Below, piece after piece: positions 21,800 through 33,279 of a DNA stretch of 64,000 bases. A program made the translations under genes and the position numbers. Below the pieces are notes generated by a model. That model saw only the letters and a list, made by a program, of their open reading frames with translations, did no database searches and was not told the origin of the DNA. Source of the DNA: Takakia lepidozioides (taxonomy: Eukaryota; Streptophyta; Takakiopsida; Takakiales; Takakiaceae); NCBI GenBank assembly GCA_030704615.1, contig CM060733.1, positions 65,534,001-65,598,000 on the forward strand. The letters are read 5' to 3'. Numbering within the stretch: the first letter of the stretch is position 1; each line of letters begins with the position of its first letter.

Positions 21800-24700
21800 G
21801 CTTAGCCCTAAGCATTCAACCTAGGCTCCTATAGAGGGCGAATATCAGACCGTGGAAATGGTTATATCTCTGATTTTGATATCACCATGGGGGAAGCTTT
21901 TGATTTCCGCTCTTATTTCCTCAGCCTCATTTTCGACACCGAGTATCATTTACGGATTTCGGTGTCATATTTCATGGGTTTCCCCGAATAACCTATTAGT
22001 ACATAAATTTACGTGCAATAATCCCGGGGTCTTTAACATCTACATGTCTCCCTCCCCAAACAAACACCTTTGCACACGTTGGCAGTGTCACGCAACGAAG
22101 TCCGAAGACTACAGGAAGCCAATGAACCGCACTCACGGAGGAGCAAAAGTGATCATAAAGGGGAGGAGATGTTTGTCCATGTTTGTGGATGTGATCTCTT
22201 AACTCTACTGGGACACATGGGACCCTCGAGCCTCTTCTGCATGCGTGGTCCCAGGCGATGAATGCGATGCATCCCACGTCCTAGAACCACACTCATAGGA
22301 ATGAGGTCAAGTGACGACTGAGGGGCTGGGGCCCTTTTACCTTTACCTATCATTCACTTACGTCCCTTCCCACCCTGTCATGTTTCGAAATAATATTCTG
22401 GGCGAAAGCAAGAACTAGAAGCGGATTATTTCCTTTGTTCCTCGTTGAAGAAAGAACACTTCGTTACCATACATGGTTACCTGCTTGGAGGTTTACAAGG
22501 TGCAACGACCTTGTGATTGCATTGCCTCAATTATTGAGTCATCTGAGAGGCAGTAAAAAATATATCTAAATATTTTCATGTCCTTTATAAGATCTTATAA
22601 TGATGCAATAATTTTGTTTCATGATTGTTATAAGCAAAAAAACCATCTGAATTTTTATTTCCTTTTTCTAAATCCTACTTATTCTTATTCTTGTTATTCC
22701 AATGTATTTTTCCATATGCTAAACCTAAAGCTTTGGATTTATGTTACGGGAAGTTACCACAACTAAGATACAAAAGAATTAGATTCTAATTTGGATTAAT
22801 GCTTCACATGCAGTTAAATCAGAATTATTGAACAATTATAATCATATTCAATCATCATTTCGACCTACTGGCACCCACTACCATTTCCTTTCGAGGAATG
22901 AAATAAGTGATTTGTAATCTCCCAGGTGTTTCCCTTAATCAAACAAGTTTTAAAAATAGAAAATAGAGGTCACTGCAGAGGGTGGGGATGAGGCACCCAC
23001 TACCATTTCAACCAGTTAACATCCTGCCGGAGACAAAATGGCTTCTACAGTTTGGAGAAAATGTACCAATTTGGGGGACCATAAATAGGAAGGAGATATT
23101 AGGACTCTGTATGCTGCAGTGGATTCTATGATGTGATTATGCTAACCTTTCCTCCAATTCATTGAAGAAGTGTTGGATCTGCATGAGGGCCTGTCAGGAA
23201 TTTGGGGTTCTATTATGAAGTGTATTTCTCTAGCAGTTTTGATATCGAACAGATAAGATCCTTTTCCGGAATGAAAGGAAAGATCTCAATAGCAGAAATT
23301 CAAAATGTCTATATCACTGAGGCCATAAGATGGGTGTTGTAGTTCTTGCGAAGAAGGCGGCCAATTGTGGCATCTGTGTTGGATGCTAATGGCAATGAAG
23401 TGTGTCGGGTACTTATTACTTTTCTCCCTTCATTATCTCTTCAACTAAATACAAGTTGTCTTGGAATATGGGAGGGTTCAGCAGTGAGCGTACTCTGCAG
23501 CGAGCTACCCTCCCAAGTGTAAAGTCAACATGACAGCCATCCCTGCGATCTATGTCAAAATTGATGGCAAAGTAAGGGCTCAAATTTATCCTACTCCTGT
23601 ACGCTTTAAAGTTGAAGGTGCTGTTTCAATGTCAATGGTGGATGATTTGTACTCACTTGTTCACTTTCTAAACAACAAATGTGACAGATTTGGAAGGGGC
23701 TCAAGTTTGGGTGACCTGGTCTGTCTATAGGTGGTAGATGAATGCCACAGGAGATGGCATCTCTGGCGACGCCTGTATGACATTTACTTGGGGTATCATC
23801 CTCATTCTTTTTCCAAATGTGCTGCCTCTTTATGTCTTAGCTGGAGGGCCAAAGGGTTTGGCAGCAGTGCTTTTTTGCCGATCAAAGCGTTACACACCTA
23901 GACCCCTCTATAAAAGATGCTTTATAGCTGAAATATGTTCTGCTCTCGTAGTAGTTTTTGACAATGAAGCAAGCATACTCATGCCTAGTTAAATTAGCTT
24001 GAAACTTGAATAGTTGGGTTGAAGATCCATTGTAATTTGCACTACTGTTATGATGCTGGTTGACAGCAATAAGCAGTTTGCAGCAGTTGAAAATCCAGGG
24101 CTCTGGCACTGGACTTTTACCCTCAAGGATCATGACCAAGGAACGCTGGCAGAAATTGACCGTAATTGGTGAGGTTTTGGCTATGAGGTAACTTCGGCAG
24201 AAATTCCTCTCTGTGTTTTCACGTCACTCTGAGTTTACACTTTGCAGTCTGTTACAATACATGTATTGCAGGATTCTCAGCAATTGTGTAAGGAAAGTCA
24301 AGCATTGTGGAACTAGCACGCTTCTCTCCTGTTCAGTGAGAGATTGAAATCCACGGAATGAACAATGGAATCTCCCACAGATCTCATAAGAGGGCACTAA
24401 AAGAAGTGTTCTTCAGTTTCAATTTCCTGGTTACGTCTGGTGCAAGCTGGGCATAGGCAGTCGTCCCGATGCAGGAAAAGAAAGAGAATGAAATGAAATG
24501 GCACAGAAAATGGATATTATCTTCAAGCCGTCTGCACACTAGGCATTGACAATCTCCCTTTCCTCTCTGCATCCGCTTATTGTTCAAAAGTAGACTCCCC
24601 ACCCTGAGTTAAAATTACAGTTGTGTCAAGGCTGCCCTTCACTAATCCATGTCACAAACCGGAAATGAATTCAGGGTTTTATGCCTAACTGTTGTTCGGA

Positions 24701-24830
24701 CATTCTGCACTCTTCCAACATGGCCTTGGACACGTCAGCTTTCCAAGTCAACTTCATCTTAGCAGGGTCAATTCCTCTTGCCTAATATTCAGGTACTTGA
24801 AATCTCCTCTTCCCGTTCTGCCAGGACTTC
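21800..24830. other. Long stretch without a recognisable gene
   Basis: AT-rich in 22560-22900, with no coherent coding signal on either strand. Short frames at 23530-23730 (ATYVKIDGKVRAQIYP-like) and 23738-23992 are unsupported. A phrase (CACCCACTACCATTTC) occurs twice, at about 22870 and 22994. Confidence 0.5.
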
Positions 24831-25136
24831 ACCTGTTGGACTGGATTATGGCAGATCCACTACCTTCGTCTCCAGACACAAAACCAATGGCCAGCTTCTC
24901 ACTGTGGTGGCAAACAGAAAATTCCTTTTCCTCCTCCCCCACATCATGCAATACAAAGCGCATGTCTTTGTCCTTAATTCTGGGATGTCATCTACAGCGA
25001 AGGTGTGCACCCTGTTGCCAACCTCAATGCAGCAGCGACCTGGCTCCTTTCTAACCCCTCTAACCTTCATCATTCTTCTCACCTTTGCAGTATTATCCCA
25101 CCTACCAGCTGCAGCATAGATGTTTGATAGCAACAC
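24810..25136 (-). pseudogene. PPR gene 3' part: E/E+ extension and truncated DYW deaminase domain
   Basis: On the minus strand MLLSNIYAAAGRWDN...RRMMKVRGVRKEPG...IEVGNRVHTFAVDD (25136-about 24985) is the standard E/E+ extension. After a frame change the DYW domain continues as FVLHDVGEEEKEFSVC and HHSEKLAIGF (about 24957-24885). The HSE motif holds the zinc-binding His and catalytic Glu of this cytidine-deaminase-like domain, which carries out C-to-U RNA editing in organelles. The frame ends soon after (SGSAIIQSNR), so the CxxC zinc ligands and the terminal DYW tripeptide are missing. A relic of an RNA-editing factor. Confidence 0.8.
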
Positions 25137-26560
25137 ATAAGTCGCGGCATCCTAGTGTTCATCCCATTTGAGGATAGATGTTGCCGCACGTTCAGCCATC
25201 TCCACATTGCCATGGATTCTGCAGGCACCAAGCAAGGCCTTCCACACCACAACGTCTGGATTGATTGGCATCTTATTAATCAGATCCACTGCCTCATCCA
25301 GTTGTCCCGCACGTCCAAGAAGGTCCACCATACAGCCAAAGTGCTTTACTGTCGGAGTGACACCATGATCTTGATTTCCTTCATTCAGTAGGCTAGAGTG
25401 GCTGCATGCAAAGAGAACACATATAAAGGTGATACTGTCCAGCTTCAAGCCATTCTATTGCATTCCCTCAAATAGTTGCAGGACCTCCCTATGACACCAT
25501 GCTGGGCATATCCTGCGAACATCGCGTTCCACGACACCACATTTCGTCACCATGGACCTCTTTTCCCTTTTCCAGGGCTGCCAGGCTTGCACATGCATTG
25601 CAAACGGAAACAAATGTGATGTGGTCGGGCTTCACCCCTTCCCCCATCATTTGCTCATAGGTCTCCAAAGCCTCCATCCCGCGCCCTTGCTGTGCATACC
25701 CTGCAATCATTGCACTCCACGACACCAAATCTTGTTCAGCCATACTGTCAAACACTCCCTCCGCATCCTCAATGCACCCAGATTTTGCATACATGCCTGC
25801 GAGGATATCGTTCAGAATCACATCTGGTACAATTCCAGCTTTTGCGATACAACCATGCACCTCTTTGCCCTTTTCCAGGGCTGCCAGGCTTGCAAACGCA
25901 CAGATGTGATGTGGTCGGGCTTCACCCCTTCCACCATCATTTGCTCATAGGTCTCCAAAGCATTCGTACCACACCCATACTAGGTAAACCCCGCCAACAT
26001 TATATTCCACGTGATCAAAGATGGTTGAGGCATTCCGTTGAACACTTGGTGAGCATCCATGATGCTCCTGCACTTAACATACATGTTGACAAGGGTGTTG
26101 AGTAGTTTGCTAAATCCACTTTGGATAGTGAGTGTGCACCTGCTTTCCAGCTTCAAGGCCTTTCATCTTGCACCTATGCAAGAGACAGACATGCGTATCT
26201 GAATATGCTGAAATGCCTCCTTGAAAACTGCCTTTGCATCCTTAATGCACCCACATTCGGCATACATGTCCACCAGGGCATTGTTCAGAATGACATCTGG
26301 TACAATTCCAGCTTTGACAATGTCGCCATGGGCCTCTTTGCCCTTTTCCAGGGCTGCCAGACTTGCACACGCATTGCAAACGCAAACGAACGTGATGTGG
26401 TTGGGCTTCACCCCTTCCCCCATCATTTGCTCCTAGGTCTCCAAATCCTCCACCCAGCATACCCTGCAAGCATCGCGCTCCACGACACCACATCTCATTC
26501 AGCCTGCATATTGTTGAAAACTGCCTTTGCATCTTTAATGCACCCACATTTGGCATTTGG
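25137..26560 (-). pseudogene. PPR gene, repeat region (PLS class)
   Basis: Same strand and just upstream of the E/DYW part. The frame 25860-25489 encodes an almost complete repeat set: AGMYAKSGCIEDAEGVFDSM, QDLVSWSAMIAGYAQQGRGM, EALETYEQMMGEGVKPDHIT. 26426-26163 encodes another (ACASLAALEKGKEAHGDIVK, GIVPDVILNNALVDMYAEC). 25448-25152 carries the last repeats (HFGCMVDLLGRAGQLDEAVD, PINPDVVVWKALLGACRIHG). Frames are broken at about 25450-25490, 25870-26160 and 26430. Together with the downstream part this is one E-DYW PPR gene, decayed, with unusually uniform repeats. Confidence 0.8.
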
Positions 26561-26569
26561 GCTTCACCC

Positions 26570-26890
26570 CTTCGCGCATCATTTGCTCATACGCATGTAC
26601 CTCTGTTTACCAACTTTGAAAGTCTCGAGGCTGAGCCAAACGCCAAGGCCCTTTTGGGGCCTAGTTATTGGGCAAACCACACACAACAGGTTGATGCTTG
26701 TGTAAAGGGATTTCTAGAGGATATCTGGAAAACCCGGATCAATTGTTTATTCCAAGGTAAGTCTTACTACGGGCGTCGGCCCCTGACAAAGGTAGGTTCT
26801 GTCCCTTTGTGTTCCGCTCAAACTGGGCGCGGAGTCAATGGCCACAAGGCTACGGCAAACAACGTCTTAGGAATACTCTCTCTCTCTCTC
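26570..26890 (+). mobile_element. 5'-truncated LINE copy 1 (3' tail)
   Basis: Encodes the C-terminal 80-90 residues of the LINE protein seen complete at 28.7-33.3 kb: WANHTQQVDACVKGFLEDIW, then GVNGHKATANNVL and the stop region. It ends in a CT-dinucleotide run (about 26878-26892). Typical of a 5'-truncated insertion; here it interrupts the 5' side of the minus-strand PPR remnant. Confidence 0.8.
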
Positions 26891-27084
26891 CCTCCAGACG
26901 AGAGGACTGATTCCCTTGGTCAACTAAGTCTGGGAAAGGCAAAGCTGGTCAGCAAGGCCTCACCTAAAAACACGCAACATGTAATCTGCAACGAACACAA
27001 CACTTGCAATGTTCTGAATCCACCCCACCCACTCATGTCCCTCATGCCAATGGTACCTGCTCCAACATGGCACACCAGCAAGAC

Positions 27085-27730
27085 ACACCTTTCAGGATCT
27101 TCTCTCTCTTCTGCCCAAACTGGGCATGTGGTATATGGTCGCAAGGTTGCCGCAAACAAAGTCTTAGAGTACATTCTATCTCTCTCTTCCCTGAACTTGT
27201 TTCCATTCTCTGACATGGGCGAGGACCTTAAGGATGATCTCAAGGGCTTACCTATCCTTGGCACTAGACTGTAATTTAAACTCAGGGCTGGAAGTGTACC
27301 TTTGAACAATAAACAGATACAGAGAGGAAGAAGAGATTGTAAATGACATATGTGCGGGCAGCCTGAAGACAACATCCATTTTCTGATACATTGTCTGGGA
27401 TGTTCTCACCCTCTTCAGGACCCTCGAGAACATTGTCCTTGCACCTCTGTTAACCAACTTCCAAAATCTTGAGGATGAGCCTAAGGCCCTGGCCCTCATG
27501 GGGTCTAATTGCAGGACAGCTCACACACAGCAAGATGATGCTTGTGTGAAGGGCTTTCTAGTGGATATCTGGAAAACCCGAACTAATTGTCTCTATCAAG
27601 GTAAGTCACACTACCGAAGTGAGCCCCTCACAAAGGTAGTATTTGTTCCCTTTTGTTTCGCCCAAACTGGGGTCTATGGCCACAAGGCCACGGCAAACAA
27701 CGTCGTATGAGTACATTCTCTCTCTCTCTT
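27085..27730 (+). mobile_element. 5'-truncated LINE copies 2 and 3
   Basis: Copy 2 is only a tail (about 27100-27190: CCCAAACTGGGC, GCCGCAAACAAAGTCTTAGA, then TCTCTCTC). Copy 3 starts at about 27188 with CTGAACTTGTTTCCATTCTC and matches the LINE from about 32737 on, through the zinc-knuckle region and TCACACACAGCA to the end at about 27710, where a CT run follows. Direct head-to-tail arrangement; all frames are broken. Confidence 0.75.
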
Positions 27731-27924
27731 CCTCTCTTACACACCCAGAGTGACACGCAGATGCCTTCCCCATGCATGTCACTGGTAAACGCAGGGCTAT
27801 AAAACTAAAATCAATAACTCTGCAACCAGGCTGTTGAGTTTGCATGTGGACAAGTGCTTCGGTGAGGCAATATACCTGCTGCTGCAGAGATAAGATAAAA
27901 CCTGGTGGGAGCCAATCCCACAAA

Positions 27925-28415
27925 AGGCTACCCTTGGCACTAAACTGAAATTTAAACCTGGGGCGGGGAGTCTACCTTTGAACAATAAACAGATGCAGAG
28001 CGAAAAAGGGAGATTGTCAATGCCCAATGCGCAGGCGGCCTGAAAACAATATCCAATTTCTCAAACAATGCCTATTCCCAACAGAGAGGGACCCTCTTCA
28101 GGACCATCAAGAACATAGTCCCTGCATCTTTGTTCACCAACGTCAAAATCTCGAGGCTGAGCCTAAAGCCTCGGGGGTCTAATTGATGGGCAGCTCACAC
28201 ACAGCAGATTCATGCTTGTGTGAAGGGTTTTTTAAAGGATATCTGGAAAGCTCAAACTATTGTTTTTTCCAAGGTAAGTCCCACTACCGGAGTGAGCCCA
28301 TCACAAAGGTAGAGTCTGTTCCCTCTTGTTCCACCCAAACTGGGCGCAGGTCTATGGCCAAAAGGCTACGGCAAACATTGTGTTATGAGTATATACTCTC
28401 TCTCTCTCTCTCCCT
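27925..28415 (+). mobile_element. 5'-truncated LINE copy 4
   Basis: Begins at about 27935 (GGCACTAAACTGAAATTTAA), matching the LINE from about 32807, and runs to a CT-dinucleotide tail at 28392-28415. It carries several small deletions. It is the last of four 5'-truncated tails before the long copy. Confidence 0.75.
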
Positions 28416-28731
28416 GTCCTCTAGGAAGCCTATTGACATTGGGTGGACTTGAAACGGGAGTACATTAATGTCTCTGTGACTAAATGCCGGCCTTGTGACC
28501 TCGTGTCCTTGTTTGTTTCGACCTGAAGCGCTTTGCTTCAGGTAAGGTAGTGCATTGGATTTAGTTGGAAAACTTGGGGCCTTTCCCTCTTTAGAATATG
28601 CCTACACGGGCCATTCCCTGCAACTCCCTGGAGTGTGATCTCTGAATGGTAACAAGCGGACTCCTACCGCTTGGGGGCAGCCCCTCCGCCCAAATTGAGC
28701 AGTCGTATGCTATGTCTAGCATACTCGGCAC

Positions 28732-31342
28732 TTGGGCTCGGGTTGGTTCCTGTGCTTAAACTTATGGCCTGCGAAAACAATCAAAAAATTAGCTCCTATC
28801 AACATCAACACTCCTCAGGGTGATCCCTGGGAATTGGTTACTTATGCCAAATCTAGGGCTTCATGTGTAGTTTTTGGGGTGAATCCCAGGATGGACGATG
28901 TGTCCTTTAAAACTACATGCTCTAGCTTAGGCTTGGATTTCATGGCTAATGGTACCATCTCGAGACTTGATAACAGGGGTACGTTGAAGGTTACAATGAC
29001 CAAAAGTGCTTCTAATAGAGTCCCGCATCAATTCAATCTCAAAGAAGTTCGTCCCTTGACTGGCTGGAGAGCGGTCTTAGACATTGGTGATTCAATGGGG
29101 CGCTCTAGGAAGACAACCAAGGGCAACAACTTCAACTTGAGAGTTTCTAATCGGTTTGATGCTCTGGATGAGGTTGAATCCAAACGGCCAGAAGGACAAG
29201 ATGCCCCTAAGTGTACGGAACCTGAACGTCCTGAATCTGAAGGATTTGGTACTCTGAATGGTTTACCAATCCTCAAGGTTTACACAAGACGAACAAATTC
29301 TATACACGGGGTAATTGTCCCCAAGCCGTCAGATGGACAATCTGTCCCTAAGTGTGCAGAGCCTGAACGTCGTGTAACTGAAGGATTTGGTACTCTAAAT
29401 GGTTTACCAATCCTCAAAGTCTACACAAGACGAGCAAAATCTATACACGGGGTAATTGTCCCCAAGCAGTCTGACGGACAATCTGCCCCTATGTGTGCGG
29501 AGCCTGTGCGTCGTGTAACTGAAAGATTTGGTACCCTGAATGGTTTACCAATTCTCAAAGTTTACACAAGACGAGCAAAATCTACACATGGGGTAACTGT
29601 CCCCCCTTTGCAGAACGGTTGGCCGTCCAGGAGCAATCACAAGCTACCTAGACGACAAACAATTCACACGCAAAGGGCTGGCTTGTGGCTGGCCACTTTC
29701 AACTTCTCAGGGTTGACCAACCAAAGGAAACAACTTGAAGTGGGACAAGTTCTTCGGACTAATGATATTCATATCTGTGCTCGGCAAGAAACATGGGAAA
29801 CGTCGGATAAACTTGTTGGAGATGTCATTGGTTATAAATGGGCAGGTAAGATGTGTACTCTTAAGGCAGCCTCTGCCAAACGCGGTCAAAAAGGGGTCGG
29901 ATTCTTTGTCCGTGATTTTTTGTTTGACAATTGTGAAATTATCAACAAGGGTTTCAGGTACGAGCATAGTATCTGGCTAAAACTGAATTTGAAGGGCGGC
30001 ATGAGTACAAAGGACCTCTTTGTTTGGTTGTGTTTACATGCCCACAGAGGGGACCCTTAGTGCTGACGCAGACAAGGCCTTCGAAGATGTAAAGCTGGAC
30101 TGTGCTTCGTTCCTTGCCAAAGGTCAGGTGGTACTATTGGGGGACTTCAATGCCCGGGTGGGCAAAGGGATCCATCAGGACGATATCATTGGACCTTTTG
30201 GTGAGGACGAGCTGAATTCTAATGGCAGACGTTTAATTAACTGTCTAGAAGAGCTTCAGCTTTTGACCTTGAATAACAGGACAAGAGGTGACCAAGTGCA
30301 GTGGACTCGTGAGAAATCCCAAACTGGGGAACGTTCCATTGTGGACTATATCATAATGGACAAAATTTTGTTCCCCCAGTGTGCCAATGTGTTGATCGAC
30401 AGAACTGATATTGGTACCTCTGACCACTTCCTGGTTTGGACTGAGATCAAAAGGTGTTTTCCCACCACCAAGAGATCTGTGAAACGTTTGATTCGGAAGT
30501 GGGGCATAGAAAAATTCCACAATGAGGAGGTCAAGGCTGAGTACGTCCAGGCCTTGCAAGAGGCTCTCCCTCATTTTGTCCAATCGCTCCAAGAACTTCA
30601 GTCACGCTCTGTTAACGCAAGAAATGAAGTCGAAAGAGCAGTGGACTCTTGGGAGAGTTTCGTTTCCTCCGTGGCTGACAAGATCATTGGGAGGAAACTA
30701 ATTGTCTGCGGTAGAGCAGTTAATTGGTGGACTAATGAGATTAAACTCAAGATAGCTGAGAGACGAGCCCTCTATAAAGAGTGCTGCAATTTGGAAACCA
30801 ACAGAGAATTGTGGGCGAGGTACTACCAGCTCCGTAAAGATATCAATCAGCTTGTTAGGTCTCAGAAGAAATTATACTGGGACAAGTTATACAGTGAAAT
30901 AAACTCAAACCACCATGGTGGTAATGACAAGAAATTCTGGTTGGCCCTTCAACGTTTGTACAAGCCGAAAAACGGTCAGCAAGTACAAGCCCTGAAGACT
31001 ACTAAAGGTGCAGTGGTGGCTTCATTGGTTGACATTGTCAAAACCTTTGAAACTCACTACAGTATCATTGGCAGAACTTCTAGGTCTAACAGTGAGGGGT
31101 CTTCTGCTGAATGGAGGGACACAGTTGGAAAAACTGTTCCTACGATTCAAAACAGCCCTGATGAACTGGAGTATATTTCAATGGCTTATAATGCTCCCAT
31201 TAGTTCTTCTGAGATTGTGGAAGCAATTGAACATTTAAATGGATATAAAGCTGGTGGACCTGATGGTATTGTCAACGAGCTTATCAAGCACGGTGGCGAT
31301 CCCATGATAGAGGCCCTAGTTCTCCTCTTTAACCTTATCTAG
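28732..31342 (+). pseudogene. LINE (non-LTR retrotransposon) protein: N-terminal repeats and AP-type endonuclease
   Basis: The frame 28732-30060 starts with an unassigned N-terminal region. It then has three tandem copies of about 59 residues, each with FGTLNGLPILKVYTRR (about 29245, 29386, 29530). The endonuclease domain follows: LWLATFNFSGL, ICARQETWE (catalytic Glu), GVGFFVRDF; after a frame change near 30030 come VYMPTEGTLS, VVLLGDFNARVG (GDFN) and DIGTSDHFLVW (SDH). The RT domain begins at about 31200 (HLNGYKAGGPDGIVNELIK). A TAG at 31340 interrupts the frame. The endonuclease nicks target DNA to prime reverse transcription. The element is close to full length but not intact. Confidence 0.85.
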
Positions 31343-33276
31343 AAGACTGAAATGATCCCCTTTCGCTGGCGACAGGGGGTCATTGTCAATCTATACAAGA
31401 AGGGTGACAGAGAAGAACCGGGGAACGACCGTGGCATCACGCTCCTCAATGCTGTTGGCAAGACATTCTGCAGAGTTATAAGTACTCGTCTCAAGGTTGA
31501 TCTGGAGTCTAGAGGTTGTTTCCACGAAGGCCAAGCTGGCTTTCGGCGAAACAGGGGCTGTGTGGATCATATCTTCACTCTAAGCCAGATTATCCAGGGA
31601 AGGAAAAAAGAAGGGAAACCCACTTATGTCTTTTTCCTGGATGTCAAAAAGGCTTGTGACACAGTGTGGAGAGATGGCCTATGGTTCCGCCTCTGGTCTT
31701 GTGGGATCAAGGGAAAGATGTGGAGAGTTGTCCACAACTTGTATGCTCACACCAAAAGCTGTGTCACTGTTAACGGACAGAAGTCCAACTTCTTTGACAT
31801 AGACCAAGGTGTAGCTCAAGAATGTACTCTCTCCCCTTTGCTCTTCAATGTTTTCATCAATCAACTCCTCGAGGATGTGGAAAGTGAGGGATTGGGGTTA
31901 AGGGTGGGTGATACCACCATACCAGCCCTTATGTTTGCGGATGACTTCGCAGGCATAGGGGAGACTCCAACCAATCTCCAGGAGTTGATTGATTGCGCGA
32001 AGAGATACTTTGATCTTTGGGGGCTAGAGGCTAATGTCAGCAAATGTGCAATGGTAGCATTCAACGACAGAGGAGAGGGAGGAAGTGATCTTAAGTGGCA
32101 GTGGGGTAGCCAGGAGATCCCGGTCCTCCCTTCCTACACTTAGCTGGGCGTTGAGTTCTCTACCAATTGTAATTGGGATGCACATATCCGGAAAGTTGTT
32201 CAAACTGGCAAGGGCAAAGCTCTGGGGCTCACTAAATTTTTCCACTGCAGAGGGGTAACTCTAAGGTTAAGAAAACCATGCTTTGTCGCATTATTAGACC
32301 TGCCTTGGAGTACGGATCTGCTATATGGGTTGATAACTCCAACCAGGCTAAGTCTCTAGAATCCATTCAAGTGGGGGTGCTTAAGGAATGTATGTCAGCA
32401 TGCTCCAAAACAGCAAATGTGGTTGTTCGGGGTGAGTTTGGCATTCCATCCTTAAGCTCCCGACGAGATGAATTCAAGGTCAGATGGTGGGGTCAACTGC
32501 AACATATGCCCAACACCAGATATCCTAAGTTAATCGACTCTATATCTTGGAAACAGGACCGCCCTGTCAAACAGGCTAAGTCCTGGCAGAAGAGAGTAGA
32601 AGAGATCCTCAAGGACCTGGACCTGGATCCGCAAGTCTTGACCCTGCTGGATAAATCTGACTTAGAGGTTGTAGTGTCCTCAGCCATGTCTGTTGCCATG
32701 AGATTGTCTGATGAAAATGAAGTTAGGCAGAAAACTTCCCTGAACTTGTTTCCAGTCTGTGACATGGGGGAGGACATCTTGGATGACCTCAAGGGTCTAC
32801 CCACTCTCGGCACTAGACTGAAATTTAAACTCAGGGCAGGAAGCCTACCTTTGAACAGCAAACAGAAGCAGAGAGGAAAGGGAGAGTGCAATTGCCCGTT
32901 GTGTGGGCAATCTGAAGACAGTATTCATTTTCTGATACACTGTTCGGGGTTCTCTCACCAAAGAGACGCTCTCTTCAAATCTATTAAGGGAATTGTGCCT
33001 GTACCCCTGTTTACCAGCTTTGAAAGTCTGGAGGCTGAGCCAAAAGCCCAGGCCCTCCTGAGGCCTAGTTTTTGGGCAAATCACACACAGCAGATTGATG
33101 CTTGTGTGAAGGGATTTCTAGAGGATATCTGGAAAACCCGGATTAATTCTTTATATGGAGGTAAGTCTTACTACCAACGTCAGCCCCTGACAGAGGTAGG
33201 TTCTGTCCCTTTTGTTCCCGCTCAAACTGGGCGCGGGGTCAATGGCCACAAGGCTACGGCAAACAACGTCTTATGA
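31343..33276 (+). pseudogene. LINE protein: reverse transcriptase and C-terminal zinc knuckle
   Basis: Continues in the same frame after the TAG. VNLYKKGDREEPGNDRGITL, EGQAGFRRNRGCVDH, VFFLDVKKACDTVW (catalytic Asp, about 31640), GVAQECTLSPLLFNVFIN (the usual Gly of G-SPLL replaced by Thr-Leu context) and ALMFADDFAGIG (catalytic pair, about 31930) are the RT core blocks. A stop at 32141 and a frame change at about 32270 follow. The next frame (32278-33276) holds IRPALEYGSAIW, the WWGQLQHMP segment and a CCHC finger CPLCGQSEDSIHFLIHC (about 32895-32945). The 3' end at about 33277 has an AATCTCTCA tail, the same end as the four truncated tails at 26.6-28.4 kb. Clade not determined. Confidence 0.85.
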
Positions 33277-33279
33277 GTA

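Noticed and set aside
25552-26705. Plus-strand frames of 130-190 codons over the PPR region
   Set aside because: They are antisense shadows of the minus-strand PPR units; the minus strand shows the conserved PPR motifs.
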